Counted from the first letter of the stretch, positions 1 to 12,315 are shown. The stretch is DNA of 64,000 nucleotides from Rattus norvegicus (GCF_036323735.1 NC_086031.1:32104225-32168224); one strand, 5' to 3'. Numbers and translations are program-made. The notes: generated by a model from the sequence alone, not told the origin.

Positions 1-95
1 ATAGTCTTACCTCATGGGGGTTCACAGTGTGAGGGATATAGTCTTACCTCATGGGGGTTCACAGTGTGAGGGATACAGTCTATCTTGTGGGGACC
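1..95. repeat. 37-bp tandem repeat, about 2.5 copies, possibly cut by the window edge
   Basis: The unit beginning ATAGTCTTACCTCATGGGGG starts at 1 and again, identically, at 38. A diverged third copy starts near 75. The array may continue to the left of the window. Confidence 0.85.
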
Positions 96-360
96 TATGA
101 CAGGTTGCTTTACCCTGGTGGGTAGCTCCATGCGGCAGGAACTGGCTATGGTCTGCTCATGTTTTGATGGACCAGGAAGGAGCAGGAGAAAGGAGACAGA
201 CTGAAAGGAGAGATGGGCCTGCCTACCAGAAACCTACTTTCTCTAGTTAGGCATCACCTCCTAAAGGCTCCACAACCCTTCACACAGCACCACCAGGTGT
301 GGGGACCAAGTGTTGTATACTTGTGGAAACTTTTATATCAAACCATAATAGCTCCTTCCT

Positions 361-562
361 ACAAAAAATAAAAAAAATACTTTTATTTTGTGTGTATGAG
401 TTTTTTTTCCTGCATACATCTGAACCACATGTTGACTGATGCCCTTAGAGGTCAGATCCCCTGGAACAGGAATCGTGGATGGTTATGAACTGCATGTGGA
501 TGTTGGGGATCAAGCCCAGGTCCTTTGCTAGAGCAGTAAGTATGCTTAACCTCTGAGCGAGG
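361..562 (-). repeat. B3/B2-type SINE, antisense to Clasp1
   Basis: Read on the minus strand it shows the tRNA-derived head (gctcagaggttaagcatac), the central 'gttccaggggatctgac' segment and an A-rich end, in B3 order. Moderately diverged. Confidence 0.65.
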
Positions 563-675
563 GGCTTGATGTCTTGCTGTCTGGAGATCAAAGCCCAGGC
601 TCCAGAGCATGCTTATTGTGAGGGGCCATTGCTTATGGGCTGGCTATATGACCCACCTGCCTTCTGCTGGGCCCA

Positions 676-677
<2 letters not shown>

Positions 678-707
<30 letters not shown>
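678..707. repeat. (GT)n microsatellite
   Basis: Uninterrupted GT dinucleotide run of 30 bp. Confidence 0.95.
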
Positions 708-709
<2 letters not shown>

Positions 710-928
710 AGTGCACAACATTGCAAGTCTCCTGGGCATGTAATTACATCCTGTTCTTCTGTCCTCTTGACTTGCACCAACATTTTCAGTAGAAAGGTTT
801 TCTAAGCTGCATTAAGTTGATGGAACACTGAAACTTCCTGATACCCAACTTCCCTTTGTATTTTATGGGTGTAAAACTATGCAAGTCTTACAAGCCCTCC
901 TCTTCTAACATACTTTATAAGTTATGCA

Positions 929-968
929 GAGGGAGGGAGGGAGGGAGGGAGGGAGGGAGGGAGGGAGG

Positions 969-1015
<47 letters not shown>
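929..1015. repeat. (GAGG)n followed by (GA)n microsatellite
   Basis: About 44 bp of GGGA/GAGG tetranucleotide runs directly into about 42 bp of GA. All purine on the + strand. Confidence 0.95.
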
Positions 1016-1021
<6 letters not shown>

Positions 1022-2260
1022 CGCGCTTCCTGGCCATGTCCCCCGGGTTGTATGGTGCTCCAGAGTTACTCCTGTCCTTCCTTGGTACTCCTCCTTCCCT
1101 CTTCCCCCCCACCCCAACTCCTCCTTGAGCTCTCAAGTGAATAGAGAAGGATAATTATGCTAGCGATGCATTTACCCAGTTTATAAATTTTGCCTTTTGA
1201 GAGAGGTACCTTGATGGCTTAGGAAAGGAAAAGCAGCTGTTGTCTTCAGAACAGTGGATTAGGAGACTGGATGTGACTTGTACACATTTCTCCATGTTAA
1301 CTATTATAGATGTTAAAGTATGGCAGGAACAGAGCCTGAGTCCAGAACCTTCTGCAGTCAGTGGCTCTGGAGCTGCACCTTGAAGGGAGGCGAGATTTGG
1401 CAGGAGAACGTGGACATTCCAGTGGCCCGGGCAAAGCCATGGCAGCTGCAATGGGCTGGGAAGGCCGTGGTCACATGCAGTGAAGCTTTGGGGTACTGCC
1501 CTTCCCTGATCCTGGGGAGGGCGGAAGGCAGGCTTTGTTTTGCTCAGGGTCAGATGAGTACTGGATTCAGAGTGCCCACCGAGGTGCTCAGGTACTTGTT
1601 CCATGAATGGAGGAAGCTGGCACAACAAAAGCAGCTAGACCCTCAGCAGTGGGTCAACGGTGCCAGGCCGTGCTGCACTTTCAGGCAGCTCATTTTCGTT
1701 CACTGTCAGTGGCTGGCTAGCTGCTATTGCATTTCCCTTTAGTACATGAAGATGTGGGGCACACTTGACACATGAAACTGGGCTATTTGGGTTCAGAACC
1801 CACAATTCTCTTTGAACTTTGCATCTTAGAAAGGTAGGTGGGCGCTGGATTTAAAGGACATGAGTGCCTCACTGCAGTGGGATTGAGTTGGTGGGGTTCT
1901 CCATAGGTTTTCAAGTAAGGAACTATATGGTGTCCAGCATGATATTTACCGGTGTACACTTGAGTGGGGTGAAGTATGTTTATCATCACCAGAATGACCA
2001 TCGGCATTTAAAGCTAACCTGAGACCCAGCTTGTGCTCAGTAAGCTCCCTTACTCATGCCTTTGCTTGGGGGCTTTGGATTTGCTTGACCAAAGGAAGCC
2101 TTAACTATAGGTGTTAGGCCAGTAAGTGACGTGTCCTTAATTCTCTGTACTTGCTGTACCCAATAATAGCTTTACAGGAAAACAGGGAACCATGGGGACT
2201 TCCACCACATGCTTGTACTTTACACACTGGTTGGTCTGTCTATTTGGGATGTGTGTACAT

Positions 2261-2261
<1 letters not shown>

Positions 2262-2350
<89 letters not shown>
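2262..2350. repeat. (CT)n(CA)n compound microsatellite
   Basis: CT repeat to 2306, then CA repeat to 2350, without interruption. Confidence 0.95.
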
Positions 2351-2353
<3 letters not shown>

Positions 2354-2560
2354 CATTGGAGAACAACTTGTGGGAGCTGGTTCTCTCCTTCTACTACATG
2401 GGTCCAAGGGATCAAACTTGGGTTGTCAGTTTGATGGCAAGGGTCTCTACCCATTGGCCATATTTTTTGTTTTTCTGAGACAGTCTCACAGCATAACCCA
2501 GGCTGGACTGGAAATGGCTGTGTGGTCCAAACCTCGAGTTGGGCCAGACTGTTGTGACAT
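2351..2560 (-). repeat. B4/RSINE1-type SINE joined to a degraded B1
   Basis: 'gagaacaacttgtgggagc' and 'gggatcaaacttgggttg' are the antisense B4 landmarks. From 2473 'tgagacagtctcacagcat' starts an antisense B1-like piece. Confidence 0.55.
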
Positions 2561-3912
2561 TTTATTTCAGGGACTTGAGTATGCATGTGTACTGATGTCC
2601 CGAAGCCAGTCTTATGGCTGCAGAAGCATGATTACATGGAGCAATGGAAAGCCTACAGTGCAAAATAATGGCGTTGTTCATGAAGTGGTGCCAAGAGTTA
2701 ACAGTGAGAACTCATGTTATACACCAGCCATGTGATACATGACAGACCCAAGAGGTACCCGAGGCCACACCAGCAGCCCAATACTTACTGCCTGCCCATT
2801 CTCCTGTATATTGCAGCCTCCATGCCCCAGCCCCTGTGCTTAGGCTTCATTGGCTGGTCCTGTTAGAACTTTCTGGTGGCTTGGATTAAAGCAATGAAAT
2901 GTAAGAAGGCTGCTGGAGGGCCATTAATAGGATTCGCAGCTGTCAATCTCAGAGGGGAGCCTGGGCCAAAACTTAGAGCCAGCCCCATTCCTCTCTTATT
3001 TCCAGCCTTCTTTGAGAGACCGCCTCACTGTGCTTTTTAAGCATTTTTTTTTTTTCAGATACCAGATTTTTGTTTAGTGGCTGACTTGGGACAGACAAAT
3101 TGACCCAAACCGGGAAAGGACTTAGAAAAGGTTGTGGCCTCTTGTTCCTTGCACTGTATTCTGAGTCTCAGTGGTGCACTGGCATCTAAACTGGGCTTCA
3201 GATCTATTGGCCATGCCTGGTGATCTTTGTTTGAGTTACTAGTAATGGCCAGAGTTGCAGCATCCTGGTGAAAAAAGCCTGGGGCTCCCAGCACAGAGAG
3301 TCAGCTGTCTCTGCAGCCTCAGTGCCTTGGGCAGCCTTTCTCTGCCAAGGGAGGGTGAATGTGGAAGGTCACAGCAAGTGCAGGGAGAAAGCTTCAGGAC
3401 AGAGCTTTGCCTGACTGTAGGTATGGAGGCAGCTTGTCTCACAGCTAGTTCAGAGACAGTTCATTTTGGTTTTGTTTTCAATGAAGCTGGGTGTATCTTT
3501 CAGGGGATGCAGGTGCCACAGAGGGTCATGACTGCCTTTGGGGTACTGGGGACAGGAAGAGGAAGAGTGGGCAGGCTGCGAGGGACTGAAGGACATGATC
3601 ACAGCCACTGCTCACCCAGCCTCTGTAAGAGAGGCAAAGCTGCTTGGGTTCAAGGAGAACAGTAAGACATGGTTCAGCACCAAGTTCTGCCCAACGAGAT
3701 TTTGTTCACTTTGCCCATGAAAGTCTTTCTGCATACTTCCTATTCTGGATGGCAGAACTCTCTTTTGGCCTTCAGAACTCCACATGTGGATGATAAATTC
3801 TTTCAGTGGGAGGAAACTCATGAGTACTCCTCACAGATGAATGTGAAGGAAAGAGGTGCCCACCTGCTGTTTCATGAACCACAGACTTCCTCTCATGCCT
3901 TCTCCACTTGTT

Positions 3913-4031
3913 AGGTCAGAAGACAACTTGCAAGAGTCAGCACTCTCTACTATGTGGGTCCTAGGGTTTGAACTCAGATTTTTCAGGCTTGGCAGCAAGT
4001 GCCTTTACTCCTTGAGCCATTTAGCCAGCCC
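3913..4031 (-). repeat. B4/RSINE1-type SINE
   Basis: Antisense landmarks in order: 'gtcagaagacaacttgcaag', 'tatgtgggtcctagggtttg', 'caggcttggcagcaagtgcc', 'gagccatttagccagccc'. Confidence 0.7.
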
Positions 4032-4564
4032 GTTATACACTTTCCCCACTTGTGCATCACAATCTCTTGTGTACCTGTGTTCTCTTGCTTATCCTAAGTG
4101 TGCCTGTCTGACAGTGACTTACTGAAGGATATTTTAGGACATGGGACATCGGATTCTAACTGTGTCTTCCCTGACTTCTCCTCTGGAGTTGTGTGTAGGA
4201 AAGAGAAGTCATTTGCTGTCTAGCTTCTTGTGTCTTCCCTGTCTCCCCCAGTTCTCTAGGGTGTTTGCAGGGTGAGCTCAAGTGCTTCTATCGCTTTAAT
4301 GGCTGTTAGGAAAGGTTGATAAAATTGTTTTCTAGGCTTCTTGTCTTTAACTTTGCAACTCTGGTTACAGGGTCACAGAGCTGGACTTTGGAGCCCTTCT
4401 CAAATATGGGAACAGGTGATAAAGCCGATGTTAAAATAGGGGAATGTCCAACGCCCCTTTGACTTTTAAAGTTGTGTGGCCTACAGGCTGTATGGTGTGT
4501 ATTGCTGAGGACAGCAGTGAATATGGCCCAGCACGAAATCATAAAGTTATTTAAAGCATTATGA

Positions 4565-4622
4565 GCTCTCTCTCTCTCTCTCTCTCTCCCTCTCTCCCTC
4601 TCTCCCTCCTTCCCTCCCTCCC

Positions 4623-4671
<49 letters not shown>
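4565..4671. repeat. (CT)n(CCCT)n(GT)n compound microsatellite
   Basis: Pyrimidine repeats to 4625, then 46 bp of GT. Confidence 0.95.
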
Positions 4672-4679
<8 letters not shown>

Positions 4680-5039
4680 TTTTCTCAAGCATGAACTTTG
4701 TAGATGATAATATTATCTTGTGATGTCAAAAGGTTGTTATTGCTTGGCCCTAAGACCTTTGGTAATCCTTCCAAAGTTCTAAGTTCAGGTGCAACAACTA
4801 TGGAAATCAAGCCAGTATGCAGTCATAATAGGAGATTAATTGCTGGTACTGGACCAGGGGGAGTAAGTGACAGGGTCTTAGGCAGAATGCACTGTGTTTT
4901 CTAAAACAGCATTTATACAGAATAGATAAATGTTAATTTTTTTAAATTTGCTTTTCATCATTGTCTTAGGCTGCACAGTTATTTCATTTTGAGATAACTA
5001 TGTAGGAGTGTACATGCCTATGTTGTGACTAAGTGTGGT

Positions 5040-5135
5040 TGCAGGTGAGGGCAGCCTTTGGGAGTCAGTTCTCTCTCCACCATGTGGGCCCTTGGTATTG
5101 AACTCAGGTTCTCAAACTTGACAGCAGTCCCTTTT
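5040..5135 (-). repeat. B4/RSINE1-type SINE fragment
   Basis: 'gggagtcagttctctctcca', 'ccatgtgggcccttggtatt' and 'gaactcaggttctcaaactt' follow in the antisense B4 order. Confidence 0.6.
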
Positions 5136-5549
5136 CTTCTGAGGACCCTGTGTGCCAGTGAACTCACCTTTCATTATATCTCATTCTTTCTTTGCTTATT
5201 TCTCCTAAAGATGGTCTGGATTTTACATTTGAAATCATGACCACATGGGAGTAGCAAATAGAAAAGAAGCTGCCTCTAGACAGACGACCCCAAGAACACT
5301 GTGGGACAGTCACGTGTTAGCTTATGTGGTCTTGGTGATGGATGCAGATCAGGCCAGGGAGAAGGGAAGGCCAAGCCCTGAGGGGAGCTTCCATTAGAGA
5401 AGAACCACTTGTACTTGGACATGGAAGGGACTGGTTGGGTAGTTGGGAGGAGGGGCACTCTGGGAGAGTGGGGAGGGGACAGTGACATAGGGGACTTTAG
5501 TTTGGCCTAGGTTGAGACCACAGTGGGGTCTTAGAAAATTCTGCTCAGG

Positions 5550-5722
5550 TCTGACTCCATGGCTTAGCAACCAAAAGGTGCTTTCTTCTAAGTCTGATGA
5601 CATGAGTTTGATTCCTAGAACTCGCATGGTGGAAGGAGAGAACCAACTCCTTGTAAGTTATCCTCTCATCTTCACACCTGCATGTGCCCCCTTCCAATAA
5701 ATATATAAATGCAATAAAGTTT
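5550..5722 (+). repeat. B4/RSINE1-type SINE
   Basis: Sense landmarks 'catggtggaaggagagaacc' and 'aactccttgtaagttatcct', then an A/T-rich tail ending with AATAAA-like motifs. Confidence 0.65.
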
Positions 5723-6116
5723 AAAGGACAACATTATGCTCATATTCTTAACATTTGAAAGGTAGGGGAGATGTGAATTGATCTAGAGCTACTTGGTTGC
5801 CAGGGAAAGGCACTAACGACTACAGAGACCGGTGACTCTTTTCAAATGCTGTAAGCATAAAGCCAAACAAAAGAGCATTTCCTGTCCACATTGCCACTGG
5901 CATTGAAAGAGAAGACTTAGAAACCAACTCTCGAATGAGCCACATCCCAGGGCTAAGCACAGTGTAAGTGAAATTGGCCTGCTGTATTTCTGTGCTTAGG
6001 TTGAGCCCCATAAATAATAGAAGAGTTCGAGATAGCTCCAGTGTGGAAATGTTTCCATATTACATTGATCTGAAGGTGGTCAAGAGGATGTTCCATTTGG
6101 GTTCTCAATAATTCTC

Positions 6117-6204
6117 TTCCTTCTCCCTCTCCTTCACCTCCTTCTCCTCTACCACCACCTCCTCTACTTCCTTCTCCTCCTCCCCCTCCCCCTCCTGTTC
6201 CTCC
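6117..6204. repeat. Polypyrimidine tract (CTCC-rich)
   Basis: About 88 bp that is almost entirely C and T on the + strand, with imperfect CTCCTT/CTCCCC units. Confidence 0.85.
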
Positions 6205-7493
6205 ATTTTTAATAGAGTCAAGACTCCATTATTGTTGGAACAACTGATTATGTCAAGTCTCATGTGCTGTTGGGGTTGTTATTGCTGAATGGCTGAGTAG
6301 ATCTCTGACAAGCAGAGTATGGGAAAGGGTGTGGGAGATTCTCCTTGCACAGGAGAATCAGTCCTCCTAGGCTGTGTGCTATGCACTCAATTCCAAAATA
6401 GCTCCCTCTACCCTGGAAGGACTCATACCTTTTGGCCAACACTTATTGAACATATGAAGTAGTTGGGTATAGTCAGCGTGAGCCTGCCCACCTGCCAGGC
6501 TCCCGAGCTGAGTTCGGCTCTTTGCTGTAAGGGCAGAAAGAGAAACCAGGGGGTCCTGGTCTTAGGGTGGCCTGGTGTCTGAGCCAGAGCTGCTACTCTT
6601 CATTGTGATCTGTAGTGAGACATCCAGTTTATGTGAGAGGTAAACATTTCACCCTGAAATAGATGATAGAAGGCTGAACACAGGTCTGACTTGAAAGTTG
6701 TAGACTTCCTGTGAAAGCAGCCTGACCGTTGGCTTTTGTGACTCTGATGCCTGCAGACTGTTGTAGATGGGTTAGTTGAGAAACTGTCGTTCTTCCATGA
6801 GAGGGGAGCAAGTATGTGCTCTAGACTCGCACGTCTCTCTCTCCTTTATACCCCATGTCATAGAGCTGGACATGGTATAGGACGGAGCCTGTAGTCTTAG
6901 TTGCTCGGTGTGCCCTGTGATTTAATCATTAATTATCAACCAATGAGTAATAAATAAATTCACTTCTGCTTTTCTCAGTCTAGTACTTGCCCTACTGTCC
7001 TGTTGTCCTTGAGCTTCCTCTGGTCATGGTTGTATGCGATCAGTGCTCTGCCCTGAAGTATACAGAGAAGGGAAGGAGGGTCGGGGCATATGTTCCCAAT
7101 CAGTGATTCCCTCCCTCCCAGACTAACGGGCTCTGTATCTAAATTCTGATTCCTGAGTAATTAAGGAAGAGGGATTCTAGAGGTTAAATACAAAGAAGAC
7201 ATTAATTGTTTTTCTTCCATTTGTATTGTAAAAACATTGAAAAATGCTCAAAGTAGAGTGTCAGAATCTGCACATAGCTATCAGCTGACGTGATTATCAG
7301 TTACTTGTTCTGAGAATGCTGCCTAGTGCAGGGATCCACTCTGTTCAGGTGGACATAACCTTGGAGCTGAGGGTGCTCTCAGATGAGGAGTCCTTCTTCA
7401 CCTTGCAAACAGAACCAGACAGTCTTCCTTTCCACCCCGGTGGCAGCTGCTAGGGGAGTTGAATTTATGTGTTTCAGATTTAAAATGTTAAGG

Positions 7494-7712
7494 GCTTGGG
7501 AGACAGCTCAGGAGGGCAAGCATGAAGATCTGAGCTTGGTCTCCTGGACCTACATAAAAAGAAATCTGGATGTGGTGGCGCACACTTGTAATTTCAGTGC
7601 TGGGTAGCGGGAACAGGTGGATGGCTGTGACTCACTGGCCGGCCAGCCTAGCCTACTTGATGAACTCCAGGCCAGTGAGATTCTTTGTCTTCAGAGAAGG
7701 GTGGCTAGCACC
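7494..7712 (+). repeat. B4 SINE (tRNA head plus B1-like body)
   Basis: Starts 'gggcttgggagacagctcag', continues with 'ctggatgtggtggcgcacac', and ends with 'gaagggtggctagcacc', the typical B4 arrangement. Confidence 0.65.
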
Positions 7713-8012
7713 ACTGGGAAGAGACGCCATGATCACGGCAATTCTTATAAAGGAAAGCCTTTTATTAAGGCTGGCTTACGCTTCAGAGGTTGTTGTCACC
7801 GTGGCAGAAAGAATGGCAGTGTGCAGGCAGACATGGTGCTGGAGGTTCTACATCCGGAGTCCAGGCAGTAGGAAGAAAGACACTGGGCTTGGCTTGAGCA
7901 TTTGAAACCTTACTCCCAGTAATACACTTCCTCCAACAGCTCACTCCCTGCTGACCAAGTATTTGAATCTGTGAACCTGTGGGGCCATTGCTATTCAAAT
8001 AACCACAGAGCC
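7713..8012 (-). repeat. Murid dispersed repeat (hAT/URR1-like, family uncertain)
   Basis: Contains 'gaagagacgccatgatcacg', 'ttataaaggaaagcctttta', 'ggcttgagcatttgaaacct' and 'cacttcctccaacagctcac', the landmarks of a common murid dispersed repeat. Strand is my convention, with the copy at 35553 taken as plus. Confidence 0.55.
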
Positions 8013-8166
8013 TAAAGAGTAATGCCTGAGATTTTCCTCTGACTTCCACACATTTACAGCCAGCCACACACCAAGTCTTTTCAGCTATTAAGAGTTTCCC
8101 AATGATATTTTTTGATTTTAGAAAATTTTGTGTGTGTGGTGTGCACAAGCATGCATATGCGTGCGT

Positions 8167-8167
<1 letters not shown>

Positions 8168-8200
<33 letters not shown>
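8168..8200. repeat. (CA)n microsatellite
   Basis: 33 bp of CA, preceded by a diverged GT/GC stretch from 8130. Confidence 0.95.
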
Positions 8201-8206
<6 letters not shown>

Positions 8207-8212
8207 GCTTGT

Positions 8213-8328
8213 AAAAATTACATAGTTCAGGGGTTGGGGATTTAGGTCAGTGGTAGAGCGCTTGCCTAGCTCCCTCAGTCCCCAGCTCCGGAAAAAAAAG
8301 AAAAAAGAAAAAAAATTACATAGTTCAG
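8213..8328 (+). mobile_element. ID SINE with internal deletion, flanked by 18-bp target duplication
   Basis: AAAAATTACATAGTTCAG occurs at 8213-8230 and again at 8311-8328. Between them the body begins GGGTTGGGGATTTAGGTCAG, then jumps from CTTGCCTAGC through about 8 unrelated bases to TCCCCAGCTCCGG. The segment that carries pol III box B in a full ID is missing. Purine-rich tail follows. Confidence 0.9.
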
Positions 8329-8599
8329 ACACATATGATGTCCAAGATGAAAAGTTAGTTTCTCTGAGTTGCACATACTACATATGCACTGAAGGTTTGC
8401 TTTTGTAAATAGAGCCCTTGTCTCTCTAGTGTTCTGGAGCATTAACTCTATGACACAGGCTTAGTTCCATGTTAAATATCTTTCAGTCTAAAATGCTTCT
8501 TTTAGTACATCTTATTTTTTTTATAGTGAGACACTATTATTGTTCTGCTAGACATATACATGTATATATATTTAATTAAAATTTTATTGTACTTTTTTG

Positions 8600-8771
8600 T
8601 GTGTATACACTCATGCATGCATATGTGTGGGTAGTGTAGGCACAAGTCTTGTGGTCAGAGGACGCTTGTGGAAGTCACATTTCCTCTTCCCACATGTGTG
8701 TCCTAGGGATGGAACTCAGGTTGCCAGCCTTGGCAGCAGGCACCTTTACCCACTGAGCCATCTCTCTGGTG
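8600..8771 (-). repeat. B4/RSINE1-type SINE
   Basis: 'gtcagaggacgcttgtggaa', 'ggatggaactcaggttgcca' and 'acccactgagccatctctct' follow in antisense order. Confidence 0.7.
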
Positions 8772-9029
8772 CGTGCTCTGTTATATTTTAATTAACCCCT
8801 TCCCTTAAAATGATTAAAAGATTACTGTCTGTATTTCAAGGGCAGTGTACATTTGTCAAGACTATATTAAAAAACCATAGGGGACTTAGTACAGCACTGC
8901 TAATCACTGGCTGACTTTATTGGGTTGCTTCAGTGTTTTTGTTGGTAAGTGTCTTCTCTTGTCTTGAATTCACTCTGGAATACCAGGTCAATAACTTCTT
9001 ATGATGGTGAAGATGATGGTCTTAACTAC

Positions 9030-9790
9030 CTTACTGAAATTCACTGTTATAAAATTTACTATTTTCTATAATATACAGCTCATTTTTGCATATTCACAGT
9101 TGTATAACCAATATTACTGTTTAATTAAAAATAACTAGATTTATTTGTGTGTGTATACACGTATGTATATATACATACCTATGTACATACATATACACAT
9201 GCCACAGTCTGTATATGGAGGTCAGAGGACAACTTGCAGGAATCCATTCTTTGTTTCTACTATGTGAGTCCTGGGGAATTGAACACAGGTCCTCAGGCTT
9301 GGCTACAAGTAATTTACTCGCTGAGCCATCTACTGGTCTACCATTACCTAATTTAAAATCTTTGTCGTCTGAGGAAGGAACTTCTTAGTCATCAGCAGCC
9401 ATCTTAATACCTGGCAGTGGCAACCATTAGCCATTTTCCATCCCAAGTGTTTTTCTGTAGCTCTCTAGATATTTCATAGGCGCCATATAACACAGGTCCC
9501 TTTGTGTCCAGCTCATTTCACCAAGAGGTACTTTTTTCACATTGTCCTATTCATATTGTGGTATGAATCCAGCATATGTAATTTCATTATTCCCAAATCC
9601 TCATTGTGGAGATACGCAATTTTGTTTATCTGGTCATCAGTTGTTGGACATGTAGGTTGATAGGTGACTATGTAAATAGCTGTTTTGAACGCTTGTATTT
9701 TATGTAGATACTTTTCCGGTGTCTTGTTTTCTTAGGTGTAGAATGTCTGGGACAGAATTTCTCTCATGTTTAACACTGTGAGTTACAGAC
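9030..9790. repeat. Ancient L1 (L1M-type) 3' fragment, interrupted by a B4 SINE
   Basis: The two arms, 9030-9125 and 9345-9790, resemble the old mammalian L1 stretch containing 'tttgtgtccagctcatttca' and 'ttgtttatctggtcatcagt'. The arms are split by the SINE at 9141. Orientation is not assigned. Confidence 0.5.
9141..9342 (-). repeat. B4/RSINE1-type SINE inserted in an L1 fragment
   Basis: 'ggtcagaggacaacttgcag', 'gaacacaggtcctcaggctt' and 'cgctgagccatctactggtc' in antisense order, preceded by an alternating GT/AT stretch. Confidence 0.7.
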
Positions 9791-10989
9791 TGCATCCTGT
9801 TACCCAGACATGGCCCAGGTGGCAGCACAGGCTAGGACTCCCCCATGGTCAAGCTCTTCCTCATTCTTAACTACAGTGGAGTCTCCAGTTCTGTCTCTCT
9901 TCACTGTGCCCACATCCCTCTGCTTCTCTTTCTCTTCCATTTCCCCACCACCTACTTGCTCTTCTTAGTTGCACCAGGGGTCTATGAGTGGCTGGGGCTG
10001 TCTCAGGAGAGGTCTCAGGTGTGCTGTCCTCCGTCTGTGCATTATGGCACCAGGCAAGGGTCATCTTGGGGGCGTGGCACCCAACTGGTGGTCTTCCCAG
10101 GCTAGCCCTGTCCAGCCCCATGATGCCAGCTTGGTGCTCATCTCAGGCTCGCTCCACTGGCCCATTCAAGTGGCCCCCGTGGGAGGGCTGTCTGTTTTGG
10201 GCTTACTCCACTCAGGGCCCTCAGTCCTTGGAGGAGTTCTTCTACTCTGGCTTGCTCTTGGTCCTGGGAGCTATTGGGGTCTGGGTGGCACTGGACTGGT
10301 GGTTGTTAGGCTAGCTTTTTTCAAGTTAAGCCACAAATCATTCACATATTTACGGGTCAGAACACTGAGCACAGACGTAGCCTATCTCCTTTCTGCCACC
10401 TACTAATGCACTTGTGTCACAGCCACACCTGCAATGCTTCTAGGGCCAGGGATGGAATTATTTTTTAATGAACAAAGAAGAAGGAACAGGAGCATGTAAG
10501 TCAGAAAGTGCTCATTCACATTTAACTTGACTTTGAATCCAAGTGAAAGATGTTTTCCTAAGGGAACAAGGAAATTCATTCAGTTGTTCAGCAGATAGAG
10601 TTCTAGGCCGTGAGTAACCAGGCAAAAAATCTCTGTTGTCCTGGAGCTTGTATTCTGTTTGGGAGAAAGAATCAATTTGCAAGCCACCTGAATACAGTCC
10701 ACTGAACTTTGGAAAACTTGAGTTTGACGACCAAGAGAGCAGTGCACAGTGGGAGGCTCAAAAAGGACTTTTGAATCCTGTGAGTGGGTGTGGGAGGGTG
10801 TGGCCCCCATGAGCTCCAAGCTCTTTGTTGCCTCTTGGGACTTGGTATGTCTGTACAGAGGTGTTTCCCTTCACACTGAGCTCCAGTTCCTGACCTGTTG
10901 GGCCTGCTGCCTCCTTCAGCAGCCAGAGTCCTCCCGTGGTCTCATCACCAGAAAGATCAGAGAACTCTGTTAAGCCTAGGATTAGCTTT

Positions 10990-11345
10990 TGCCTTTAAAA
11001 AAAGGTTTATTGAAGTACCCCAAAAATTCACCCACATGTACAGCCCCATTTAGGACATTCTCCATCACCCACTAAGATCCCTCATGCTTGCTTGTAGCCA
11101 TTCCTCATTCTGAACCTCAGCCTTAGAGCGGCATTTGTGTCTTTTCTGCGAACTTGCCTTCCCTGGGAGTTTCCTGAGAGCAGATTTGTCCAGTATGCAG
11201 CCTTTGGTGTCTTGCGTTTGTTTTACTGAGCCTTCTATTTTTTAAGTACATCTGAGGTGAAGCGTGTCACTGCTTTCTACTTTGTTGTTAAATAGCATTT
11301 CATCAAGTGACTGTAACAAGTTTCATTTGATCACCTTAGTTCTGT
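10990..11345. repeat. Probable ancient L1M fragment
   Basis: 'ttattgaagtacc', 'cacatgtacagccccattta' and 'agcatttcatcaagtgact' resemble degraded L1M 3' sequence. Strongly diverged. Confidence 0.35.
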
Positions 11346-11642
11346 CAGCTCCCTAGAGTAGATGACAGTGTTTTAAATCTGGCCTCTCTTCCCACATGGT
11401 GTGGATCACTGTAGCTCTTAAGCACTGCCCAGGTGGCTGCCTTGTGCCCCTAGCCCCTATATGTAACCAGTGGTTACTGTATGGACTAGGTCTCCTCGGA
11501 ATGCCCTTCATTATTGACACCGCCCCACCTCTCCTTGCTCATTCAAGTTTGTAACCAGCTGAGCTGCAGAGTAGCTGGAGTCTTGGGGGCTACTGAAAGT
11601 CACATTTACTGATATGAAATCTTCAGGTTCCCATTCACACTA

Positions 11643-11885
11643 TGTGTGTGTGCATGTGTGTATATGTATGTGAGTCTATGAGCACGTGCACACGTGCATA
11701 TGGCAGCCAGGTATCAATCTCGGCTATCATCTCTCAGAACTGCCTTGCTGCCCTCACCCCCTTTTCGAGATAGGGTGCCTGCCTTTCACCAATGAAGCTG
11801 GCCGCCTGGCCAGGGAGCCCCAGCCACCAGCCTGTTTCTGCCTCCCCAGCCCTGGGGATACAAGCCTGTGCCACCAAACCCTAGC
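11643..11885 (-). repeat. B4-type SINE, old
   Basis: Antisense 'gagatagggtgcctgccttt', 'gctggccgcctggccaggga', 'gcctccccagccctggggat' and 'acaagcctgtgccaccaaac' match the B4 body. Confidence 0.55.
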
Positions 11886-12315
11886 TAGTGGATGCTGATG
11901 AACAAAGGAAGATCGTCCCTGAAGCTATCATCCAAGCCCCTCCCTATATACTGCCAGTAATTACTGTATTAGCCTAGATCACCACAGAATACTCCGGTTA
12001 TTAATACGTTGTGCTAGGCAGGTTTGACTTACAAACACTGCTTTCTAACTGCCTGACCCTGAGGTCACCCGACCTCTATCTATCGTTTCGTAGATACGTT
12101 ATGTTGCCTCCTGTGAAGGGAGTGCGCCGATGGTGCAATCCCTAAGTCTCTTTCCGGGAGTTACGTCTCTGAGTCGGGCAGCACCTGGCCAGAAGCTGCC
12201 CCATAGCTGTCTCCAGATGGTTCTCCAGCAAGGGTCAAACAGCTCTGACCATGGGCATCCAGGGACTCCCTAGGTGATTGCTCTGCAGGACAGCTCTGTG
12301 AGACTAGTCCTCCCA

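Noticed and set aside
1155..1742. Overlapping frames of 157 (minus) and 140 (plus) codons
   Set aside because: Both strands open over the same stretch, no known domain, no splice sites consistent with an exon. Likely chance.
2151..2735. Open frame of 194 codons crossing the CT/CA array
   Set aside because: Most of it translates a dinucleotide repeat and B4/B1 SINE sequence. No recognisable protein.
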